Part shown: positions 53,047 to 60,255 of the stretch, one piece after another | Position numbering within the stretch: the first letter of the stretch is position 1 | Layout: each line of letters starts with the position of its first letter | Origin: CAVQBL01 sp963710715 | GTDB lineage: Bacteria > Pseudomonadota > Gammaproteobacteria > DSM-16500 | Reading direction: 5' to 3' | Length of the DNA stretch: 64,000 nt | Assembly: GCA_963710715.1 (NCBI GenBank) | Contig: CAVQBL010000014.1 | Coordinates: 372,001-436,000, forward strand | The notes under the pieces: model-generated | Databases searched by the model: none | What the model was told of the DNA's origin: nothing | Seen by the model: the letters and a program-made list of their open reading frames with translations, nothing else | Translations under genes and position numbers: made by a program

Positions 53047-53638
53047 TCATGAATTCAGACGGATTAATCCCACATAAACCCCTTGCACCTGAATCCTTTC
53101 TGGTAAATACGCTCTTGGTTTCATCTCAATGTTGGAGGGGATTAATGTAACCATCCCCTTCACTTTGTAAGAAATACGTTTTAATGTCGTGTTGTGTTGG
53201 TCAATCAACGCAACAACAATGTCTCCCTCTTTTGCAAAATCAGTATGTCGACAAATAATAAGATCATCTTCTAAAATCCCATCTTCAACCATTGAATTGC
53301 CTTTTACTTGCAAAGCAAAATGATTCTGCCCTTGGAACAAGGTACTCATGTCAATAAAATGATGATCAGCAACCGCTTCAATGGGTGTACCTGCTGAAAC
53401 TCTTCCGACTATGGGTAACTCTTTTGAAGAAAGAGAGATGAGAAGACGGCGGCCTTCCTTTTTCAAAAAAATCTTACCTTTTTTACTAAGCGCGCGAAGA
53501 CTGCGAGTGATTAAACTTTTTCGAACGCGGGCTAATCCCCATCGCTGCTGTCATTTCAGCATAAGACGGTGAGAGCCCCGTACTTGTTATATACTCAACA
53601 ATAAATTTATATAAATTTGCTTGTAAGTCAGCTGTCAT
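53047..53638 (-). pseudogene. lexA: LexA repressor gene with a single-base frameshift
   Basis: Two frames together give a full LexA. From ATG 53638 come a winged-helix start (YKFIVEYITSTGLSPSYAEM, AAMGISPRSK) and then a stop in the wrong frame. Removing one A from the A5 run (plus-strand T5, 53517-53521) joins it to SLITRSLRALSKKGKI and the S24 peptidase domain: cleavage site VSAG, catalytic Ser in VKGNSMVEDGI, catalytic Lys in TTLKRI. A TTG at 53466 could start the protease part alone (139 residues, UmuD-sized). It may be a true inactivation, a sequencing error, or a remodelled gene working as UmuD. Confidence 0.85.
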
Positions 53639-53642
53639 GATA

Positions 53643-53657
53643 GTTCACCTATTGTTC
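53643..53657 (+). promoter_or_regulatory. LexA box of the GTTC-N7-GTTC type
   Basis: GTTCACCTATTGTTC is a perfect direct repeat GTTC-N7-GTTC, the LexA operator known from Alphaproteobacteria, 5 bp ahead of the lexA-like start codon. Confidence 0.7.
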
Positions 53658-53682
53658 ACCATAGTATTCTTTCATGATAGGT

Positions 53683-53697
53683 GAATTATAGATGAAC
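53683..53697 (-). promoter_or_regulatory. Second LexA-type box, opposite orientation
   Basis: On the minus strand it reads GTTCATCTATAATTC, one mismatch from GTTC-N7-GTTC. The two boxes face each other across 25 bp, giving four half sites at 11-bp and symmetric spacing. Confidence 0.6.
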
Positions 53698-53816
53698 GAT
53701 CAAGAAAATTTTTAATGATAATTTAAATCCTTTAATAATTTTCTTTGTGTGCGCAATAAATATACAAAATATGCGCTTAGTTTTTTGGCACAAGTAGCAA
53801 AAGATGGCTTACGATT

Positions 53817-55412
53817 CTAAATCGTATAACGTCTCAATCTATCTGTTGAAGAATCGGTGCTCACTCCTGCTGTCGAAATAGGTGGTCGAAACTTAAAATG
53901 ATTTAGATTTCGCTTATCATCTTTATTTTCATTATGAGAAGCTTTCAAATTTTCAATTTCGAGCTTCAATAGTGCAATTTCTCTATCTTTTTCTTTATCA
54001 TTTTCTTTAAAAAAGAATCCTGCACATTTTTGTTTTAATCTTGTATAAAATATTGAACTTACCTTAATGAGTTGTTGCATTTGAAAAATCACCCCATCGA
54101 ACTTACTATTCCAACATTGAACTTCGTTTAACATAGCAAAAATAGTAAGATAACGATCGTTGAGAGCAGGAAATAAAATTGGGTAATCTTTTTTTAATTT
54201 ACTGTTCCATTTGCAAAATGCAGCCCAAAGATCATCGATTTTTTCTTTCTCTGTTTTTGACTCAGCTATGATAGTTAACATACTGTTAAGTTCAACAGCA
54301 GCAGCATCACTCATATATTTCAAATCCTCTTGTATTAACTGACTGAGCTGATTAGTGAAACGCATTCCATTGAGAAAGTTAATGACATGTTTAAAAAAAT
54401 TCTTTATAATATGCTCAGCTGTTGACTCACCACGATGGCCATCAGCAACAATAACCATCTGCACTTTTCCATAGTACTGAGCGTCCTCGAGATTACCACT
54501 CGTTAGCACAATCACAGTAGTATTATCTTCTGAACCTCTTTGTATTGCTTCATCTATTAAATTGCTTGCAATATCCTGTTTGTCATATTTGGATATCTTG
54601 TCAGCTGTCTCATTTGGAGTAAACACATCCGTATAACCATCCGTTGCAACAATGGTGTAAGCTGTATATTGTTTGGCATCTTTAGGAAAGGTTTTCCAGT
54701 TAAATCTTAATGTAATGACATCAGGCTGATAAAAAATTGATTTTTCTTTATTATGAAATGCATTAAATACGCTTAGATCCCCCAGCGCACGCGACATGGC
54801 AAGATCATTGTTAAGACGAAGCCCCCTAACCCCCTTTTCTTCCACAGAAGTAACACTTCCTCCTCCTTTAATAACAGCACAAGTTTCAAGGTATTGCTCT
54901 TCAATTCCGGATTGAGCGATCGCGCCTAGAATAGCTAAAATAGAACTAGAATTACAGTTTAATTTTTTTTTCAAGTCTTCAGTTGATATCTCAGGTTTAT
55001 GGATTTTATGCAGTAAAAGTCCGTGATTTTTACTGCTTGCATCATATTCTATTTGGCCGTTTTTTATAGTAATCGGTACTGAAAGACCAGAGGCCTTATC
55101 TATGATAACAAGTTGCGCACCGCTGTCACCCACATTAACAATACGCAAAACATCAGCATGTGCGATCACTGAGCACAATGTTGAGCCACTGAACCTTTTT
55201 CGTAGCTCAAATGCTAATTTTGCTACTGCTTCAGTCAATACACGCGTCCACTGCTGATCTGAAAGTACCTCTGGTAATTCTATCGTAGAAAATGCAAATT
55301 TGTCTTCATTAGTATCTCTTTTGTTTTGACTACTCGCTGCACTTACTCTTGATTTGTATTCTTTTATGCTGACTGCTGAAGTTGAGCTATTTTTAGGATG
55401 ATTGAACATCAC
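53817..55412 (-). CDS. PP2C-like phosphatase with rearranged motif order (paralogue 1)
   Basis: 531 residues. PP2C metal and core motifs are seen as NED (35-37), GST (76-78), VGDSG (94-98), LAMSRALGD (204-212), ATDG (256-259) and SEDNT (294-298). The DGHGG-type strand-helix that normally sits between NED and GST instead comes last: VADGHRGESTAEHI (322-335). The usual NED-GST gap holds a different helical segment. The C-terminal 180 residues are helical, with a coiled coil near the end (EKDREIALLKLEIENLKASH). AGGAG precedes the ATG. It is tandem with a paralogue upstream. Expected activity is Ser/Thr dephosphorylation with Mn/Mg; the cellular target, bacterial or host, is unknown. Confidence 0.75.
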   Translation of the reverse strand: MMFNHPKNSSTSAVSIKEYKSRVSAASSQNKRDTNEDKFAFSTIELPEVLSDQQWTRVLTEAVAKLAFELRKRFSGSTLCSVIAHADVLRIVNVGDSGAQLVIIDKASGLSVPITIKNGQIEYDASSKNHGLLLHKIHKPEISTEDLKKKLNCNSSSILAILGAIAQSGIEEQYLETCAVIKGGGSVTSVEEKGVRGLRLNNDLAMSRALGDLSVFNAFHNKEKSIFYQPDVITLRFNWKTFPKDAKQYTAYTIVATDGYTDVFTPNETADKISKYDKQDIASNLIDEAIQRGSEDNTTVIVLTSGNLEDAQYYGKVQMVIVADGHRGESTAEHIIKNFFKHVINFLNGMRFTNQLSQLIQEDLKYMSDAAAVELNSMLTIIAESKTEKEKIDDLWAAFCKWNSKLKKDYPILFPALNDRYLTIFAMLNEVQCWNSKFDGVIFQMQQLIKVSSIFYTRLKQKCAGFFFKENDKEKDREIALLKLEIENLKASHNENKDDKRNLNHFKFRPPISTAGVSTDSSTDRLRRYTI

Positions 55413-55482
55413 ACATCTCCTTTAGTTTTTATTCTTTCTCATGCTCATGAGAAAATATTCGTGCTAGTAGGCATTTGTCGAT

Positions 55483-57069
55483 CTAAATCGTAATACGTCT
55501 TGGATTTTCTGCTGAAGAAGCAGTACCCACCTTTGTCGAAAGAGGTAATCGAGAAAATTTGAAACAATTTGGATTTTGTTTGTCATCTTTTTTATTTTCA
55601 TTATGTTGAACTTCTGGATTTTCGCGTTTCAATTTCAATGATGCAATTCCTTCTTTGAATAATCCTGCGCATTGTTTTTTTAATTTTTCGTAAAACGTTG
55701 GACTTTCCTCGACGAGTTTCTGCATTTGAGAAACTGCAGCTTCGAACTTAGTGCCAGCAAATTGTCCTTCGTTTAAAACATCGAAAATAAAGCTATAACG
55801 GTTGACAAAAATAGTTAAGAAAATTGGGAAATAATTATTACTTTTCCATTCAGTAAATATATCCAAAAGAATAGGGATTTTCCTTTCATCTGTTTTTGAC
55901 TCGGCATAAGCTAACATAGTGTCAAGTAAAGCAGCTATCTCATCGCTCATATATTTTAAATCTTCTTGCATTAACTTACTGAACTGAGCAATGAAACGCA
56001 TTCTATTTTTAATAGTCTCTTGACATGCTATCGTAAGAAAATGAATGACGTGTTTAAAAAAATTCTTTTCAGTATGCTCAGCCGGTGATTCACCACAATG
56101 GCCATCAGCAACCATAAACATCTGCGCTTTTTTGTAGTGCTCAGTATCCTTGGGATCACCACTTGTTCCCACAACTACAGTAATGTTATCTATTGAGCCC
56201 TTGTTTACCGCGTCTGTTATTAGATTTTGCGCAAAATCCTGCTTTTTATTATAGGATTCTACCATCTGCTTAGCTACCTTATCTTCGGTAAGGGCATCCG
56301 TTAAACCATCGGTTGCAGCAATAATATGAGCACAATAACATTCAGCAGCTTTAGGAAAGGTACTCCAGTTAAATTTTAAAGTAGTGACATCGGGCTTATG
56401 AAAGATTGAGTTTTTTTGATCGCGAAACTGATCAAATGTTTCTTTATCCCCCAATGCACGCGACATAGCAAGACCATCGTTAATACGAAGCGCACCTTGT
56501 TTGTCACGAACCACCCGTCCTCCTCCTTTTATAACAGCACAAGTTTCAGGGTATTGCCTCTCAATTCCGGATTGAACGAGGGCACCTAGAATGTCTGAAA
56601 TATCGTCAGAATTACACTTTAATTCTTTTTTCAAGTCTTCAGTTGATATCTCAGGCTTATGGAGTTTATGCAGTAAAAGTCCATGGCTTTTACTGTTTGC
56701 ATCATATTCTATTTGGCCATTTCTTATCGTAATTGGTACTGACTTACCCGAGGCCTTATCCAAAATAACAAGATGCGCGCCACTATCTCCCACATTAACA
56801 ATACGAAGAGTGCTCTCATGTGCTATAACTGCGCACAACGTTGAGCCGCCTTTCAATTCCAGTTCATCTATTTCCAGTTGTAACTTTTCTACTGCTTTAA
56901 CCAACACATGTGTCCATTGCTGATCTGAAAGTACATCTGGTAACTCTATCGTCGAAAAGTCATATCTATCTTCATTATAAGGTCTGTTATTTCGGCAAGT
57001 ACCGTCACTTCTTCTCGATTTGCATTTTTTTATTATTGGAGTTGATTTACTTTCATGGCTTAACATCAC
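55483..57069 (-). CDS. PP2C-like phosphatase with rearranged motif order (paralogue 2)
   Basis: 528 residues, aligned along most of its length with the downstream neighbour. Motifs: NED (32-34), GGST (74-77), VGDSG (93-97), LAMSRALGD (200-208), ATDG (252-255), SIDN (292-295), and again ADGHCGESPAEH (321-332) after them. Both copies share SDQQWT, GQIEYDA, HGLLLHK and HKPEISTEDLKK, so the duplication is clear though diverged. AAGGAGGTGTGTG precedes the ATG, a strong ribosome site. 70 bp separate the two genes. The C-terminal part is helical and ends in a Lys/Asn-rich region. Confidence 0.75.
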   Translation of the reverse strand: MMLSHESKSTPIIKKCKSRRSDGTCRNNRPYNEDRYDFSTIELPDVLSDQQWTHVLVKAVEKLQLEIDELELKGGSTLCAVIAHESTLRIVNVGDSGAHLVILDKASGKSVPITIRNGQIEYDANSKSHGLLLHKLHKPEISTEDLKKELKCNSDDISDILGALVQSGIERQYPETCAVIKGGGRVVRDKQGALRINDGLAMSRALGDKETFDQFRDQKNSIFHKPDVTTLKFNWSTFPKAAECYCAHIIAATDGLTDALTEDKVAKQMVESYNKKQDFAQNLITDAVNKGSIDNITVVVGTSGDPKDTEHYKKAQMFMVADGHCGESPAEHTEKNFFKHVIHFLTIACQETIKNRMRFIAQFSKLMQEDLKYMSDEIAALLDTMLAYAESKTDERKIPILLDIFTEWKSNNYFPIFLTIFVNRYSFIFDVLNEGQFAGTKFEAAVSQMQKLVEESPTFYEKLKKQCAGLFKEGIASLKLKRENPEVQHNENKKDDKQNPNCFKFSRLPLSTKVGTASSAENPRRITI

Positions 57070-57251
57070 ACACCTCCTTTACCGCAAATTGGGCTTACTG
57101 GTTTACCGCCATGTTCAGTGTCACATGTATTAAAGTTAATATAATACACAAAAAATACCAAACTGGGAAAAATTTAACGGGAGTCTTTCGGTTCTTACAG
57201 ATGAACTTTCCAATGTTGCAATCTATTCAAATATCTTATCTCGCTATGTTT

Positions 57252-58136
57252 TTAATCCTTTTTTCTCATCTCTAGAAACGCTATAAATCGAAATGTCAGA
57301 GATTCTTTAGAGGCATTGGGTGGCCATACAATATAAACAGGAATGGATTCAGCCTGCCAGTCAGGTAGGGGTTCAACAAGATATCCCTGATGGATATCTT
57401 CTGCTACAAGAAACGCAGGCGGAGTTGCTAATCCTATCCCAGCAATCGCCAATTGGCACACAGCATCCATGCTGTCGGCGATGATTCTTGGTTCAAAATT
57501 GATTAAACAAGTTTTGCCCTTTTGATTAATTAACTTCTTGGTATTTGGACGCACATTGAATCCGATCCAATCCCATTTGAGTAAATCCTGCGGTCGTCTT
57601 GGAGGCTTATGCTCGCTCATTAAAGCAGGGGCAACGACGAGTTTACGTGTCATAGAGAAGAGTCTTTTAGATTTTAAAGCACTGTCTTTTAAGTTGCCCA
57701 TTCTAATTGCAAGATCGATGCCTTCCCGAATCAAATCTTGTTGTATGTCGCTAAAGTTTATTGAAAGCGCTACTTTTGGAAATGCCTTGGCAAACGCCGC
57801 GATATCACTAACAAGCGGGCTTCTTGTGAGCATAGCTGGGACAGTCAAATTTAATTTACCACTTGGTTCCGTTGCGTGATATGCAACGCTATTAAGCCCT
57901 TTTTCTGCGGCCGATAACATTGCTTCTGCACTAATGAATAATTTTTCGCCTTCATGAGTAAGGGAAAGTCGTCTCGTCGATCGATAAAGCAGAGCGACGC
58001 CAAGTCGCTTCTCTAGCTGTGCCACATGGTGACTCACAACCGAAGGCGAGAGTTTTAGCGTATTTGCGGCTGTTCGAAATGAGCCTGCCTCTACCACTTT
58101 GGCGAAGATTGCCAATGCCCGTAATTCATCAATCAT
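57252..58136 (-). CDS. LysR-family transcriptional regulator
   Basis: 294 residues. The N-terminal helix-turn-helix runs IDELRALAIFAKVVEAGSFR, TAANTLKLSPSVVSHHVAQL, EKRLGVALLYRSTRRLSLTH. The effector domain has the periplasmic-binding fold (LNLTVPAMLTRSPLVSDIAA; NFSDIQQDLIREGIDLAIRMG) close to the CrgA/DmlR subgroup. It is divergent from a LysE-type exporter gene with 107 bp between starts, so it most likely controls that gene. The inducer is unknown. Confidence 0.93.
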   Translation of the reverse strand: MIDELRALAIFAKVVEAGSFRTAANTLKLSPSVVSHHVAQLEKRLGVALLYRSTRRLSLTHEGEKLFISAEAMLSAAEKGLNSVAYHATEPSGKLNLTVPAMLTRSPLVSDIAAFAKAFPKVALSINFSDIQQDLIREGIDLAIRMGNLKDSALKSKRLFSMTRKLVVAPALMSEHKPPRRPQDLLKWDWIGFNVRPNTKKLINQKGKTCLINFEPRIIADSMDAVCQLAIAGIGLATPPAFLVAEDIHQGYLVEPLPDWQAESIPVYIVWPPNASKESLTFRFIAFLEMRKKD

Positions 58137-58243
58137 TATACTATCCTATCGAATAATCAATTCTAATTATAGCATCTAATCATGCTTTATTGGGTATGGT
58201 AATCTATCAAAGCAGCATAATATTACACGATAGGAAAATTACG

Positions 58244-58846
58244 ATGACTCTTTTATTAGCGATGTTTTCATTTTCTTTGGTCATGTCAATTACACCAGGG
58301 CCTGTGAATATGATTATTCTTTCCTCTGGCATTAATTATGGAGCAAAGAGAACCATTCCTTATGTGTCAGGAGCGACCGTAGGCTTTACCTTATTATTGC
58401 TTTTTATTGGATTGGGGTTTTCGCAATTTATTCATGCCTATCCATTTTTTCTGACCTATTTAGCGATTGTAGGTTCGTTATATATTATTTATATGGGATA
58501 CAAAATAGCTTCTTCAAAACCAGGGCTGGAAATAAGCAAAAAAGCTACCCCTAAATTTTACGAAGGTTTTTTACTTCAATGGATAAATCCTAAAGCATGG
58601 ATTGCTTGCGTATCTGGAGCCTCCATCTTTTCCAGCGCAGAAAGCTATAATTCGTTTTTAACGTTCGCCATTATTTATTTTATTGTATGTTATCTTTCGC
58701 TTGGCATTTGGGCAGTTTTGGGCAATAAAGTGTCGTATTTATTAAAAGATCATTTTCGTCTACGACTATTTAATTTTACTATGGGGATATTATTGATGAT
58801 AACAGCCGGATATTTATGTTACGGTCAGTTTGGGTCCATTTGGTAG
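58244..58846 (+). CDS. LysE/RhtB-family exporter
   Basis: About 200 residues from ATG 58244 (MTLLLAMFSFSLVMSITPGP), chosen because TAGGAAA lies ahead and the family signature SITPGPVN follows at the normal distance. The upstream in-frame Met would overlap the divergent promoter. It has six hydrophobic helices and QWINPKAWIACVSG in the middle. Members export amino acids or related small molecules by proton exchange. The last six bases overlap the 3' end of the convergent tRNA-Val gene. Confidence 0.9.
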   Translation: MTLLLAMFSFSLVMSITPGPVNMIILSSGINYGAKRTIPYVSGATVGFTLLLLFIGLGFSQFIHAYPFFLTYLAIVGSLYIIYMGYKIASSKPGLEISKKATPKFYEGFLLQWINPKAWIACVSGASIFSSAESYNSFLTFAIIYFIVCYLSLGIWAVLGNKVSYLLKDHFRLRLFNFTMGILLMITAGYLCYGQFGSIW

Positions 58847-58915
58847 GCACGATTGGGATCGAACCAACGACCACCACCATGTCAAGGTGATGCTCTACCA
58901 CTGAGCTACGTGCCT
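58841..58915 (-). tRNA. tRNA-Val (GAC)
   Basis: A 75-nt cloverleaf. The acceptor stem is AGGCACG/CGTGCCT with encoded CCA. The D arm is GCTC-AGTGGTA-GAGC. The anticodon loop TTGACAT gives GAC. The T arm contains GGTTCGATCC. Its CCA end overlaps the stop codon region of the convergent LysE-type gene. Confidence 0.95.
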
Positions 58916-58991
58916 ATAATCCTAAATTCGGCAAAAGATAACATTACTCTACATAAGGGCGCAAGTAGTTGTAGGGTAGGCAAAGACCGCA

Positions 58992-59019
58992 AGGTGGACA
59001 CGCTTCGCTTTGTCCACCT
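58992..59019. repeat. Hairpin repeat AGGTGGACA/TGTCCACCT
   Basis: AGGTGGACA (58992-59000), loop CGCTTCGCTT, TGTCCACCT (59011-59019): a perfect 9-bp stem between tRNA-Val and the Cys-rich protein gene. On the minus strand it follows that gene's stop and may act as its terminator, without a T run. Confidence 0.5.
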
Positions 59020-59047
59020 ACAAGCCTGAAATGCACAGCTCACAACA

Positions 59048-60109
59048 TTACACCTCAAATCCGAATGGTTTATACACCGCAGTAGAGGTATCATCCATTG
59101 TTGACGTGGGTGTTGGCGCTGGCGGAGCAGATGCAACTAAGGTTGAAGAAGTAGATGTACTTGAAGTCGTATCACTAAACATTCTGTCTCTCTCAAGTAA
59201 ACGAACTCTACTCATATTAATGCCATGTTCCGCTACTGGCGTTGCCGCACTCTCCTCAATACAAACTCGCACCACTTCACGAATAAATTCATGACATCGC
59301 GATACATCCTCACCTTCCGTTGCCCAATCCGATGCAAGCAATTCCTTGAGGTTGCCCATGATCCCTTCAAGTTCTCGCGCTGCAGCTTGTTCCCGTACAG
59401 ATAACTTGGGAGGGCGAGGCGGGCAACGAAAAATATTATTGAAAATCGCAATTGTGCCGCTGGTTAACAAACCAACACATCCAGCGATCAAGACTAAACA
59501 AGTATGATAAGCTTGCTCACTCGGATGCTCGATTTTTTCAAAAAAAGCATCGTGCCATACATTATTGTTAAAAAGATAAGATCCTACTGCGATTGCTGTA
59601 ATTAATCCAGCAAGAGTGGATGTTGTTATTTTCGCGACTTTTACGGGAACCTTTTCCTCTGATCCTGTAGCCGTTTTATATGTAGTATAACTACAACAAA
59701 CTAATGCAAAACAGACAATAGCGGCTAATATCGCATAACATATGCCATCACCTTTACAGTCACAGGAACCACCACCGCCAGCACAACTGCTACAGCAGTT
59801 ACCGTAAGAGCCAGCTCCTGCATTATTGTTTAATACATACCAAAGAAGAAACGGATCATTATTATTAAAAGAAAAAGGATTAATAGAAACACTATTTGAG
59901 GTCTTATCCTCAACTTTTATAAGAGATTTTACTTCTTGATTAACACTTGCTTCTCTGGCTACTAAAGACTTCCAGGCTCGTTCTAATTCTTTCTGAGTAA
60001 ACTTGCTTTCTCCTGGTATATCATTAATGATAGCCTTAACAATTCTTTCTTTTGTTTCTTTGCTTATCTCAGAAAATCGTGTATCTTCAAGCCTTCTAAA
60101 ACTCTCCAT
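59048..60109 (-). CDS. Orphan Cys-rich membrane protein
   Basis: A 353-residue protein of unknown family. A helical charged N-terminus (1-65) is followed by a Gly/Cys cluster (NCCSSCAGGGGSCDCKGDGIC, residues 104-124, described by position because of length) running straight into a membrane helix (122-140, with three more Cys). Two more membrane helices follow (161-180, 202-224). The cytoplasmic-type C-terminal region contains a coiled helix and ends in a Ser/Thr/Pro-rich tail (APPAPTPTSTMDD). GAGGGA lies ahead of the ATG. The Cys-rich turn could bind metal or be lipidated, neither of which can be decided. Its style resembles the 903-residue orphan. Confidence 0.65.
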   Translation of the reverse strand: MESFRRLEDTRFSEISKETKERIVKAIINDIPGESKFTQKELERAWKSLVAREASVNQEVKSLIKVEDKTSNSVSINPFSFNNNDPFLLWYVLNNNAGAGSYGNCCSSCAGGGGSCDCKGDGICYAILAAIVCFALVCCSYTTYKTATGSEEKVPVKVAKITTSTLAGLITAIAVGSYLFNNNVWHDAFFEKIEHPSEQAYHTCLVLIAGCVGLLTSGTIAIFNNIFRCPPRPPKLSVREQAAARELEGIMGNLKELLASDWATEGEDVSRCHEFIREVVRVCIEESAATPVAEHGINMSRVRLLERDRMFSDTTSSTSTSSTLVASAPPAPTPTSTMDDTSTAVYKPFGFEV

Positions 60110-60255
60110 AGTAATTCCCTCGCTAAGTTTAAAATAATAACTATTGATAATTATAATGATGCAATGCTTAAGGAATCATTAATAAAAACTGAAAAACTTC
60201 TCAAAAGAATAAAAAATGAGCTATCTGCGGAAGATTCCCGCGTGCGCGGAAATAA

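Noticed and set aside
60225..60250. Terminator of uvrB (CCCGCG/CGCGG hairpin)
   Set aside because: The stem has a bulge and no T run follows it directly on the minus strand.
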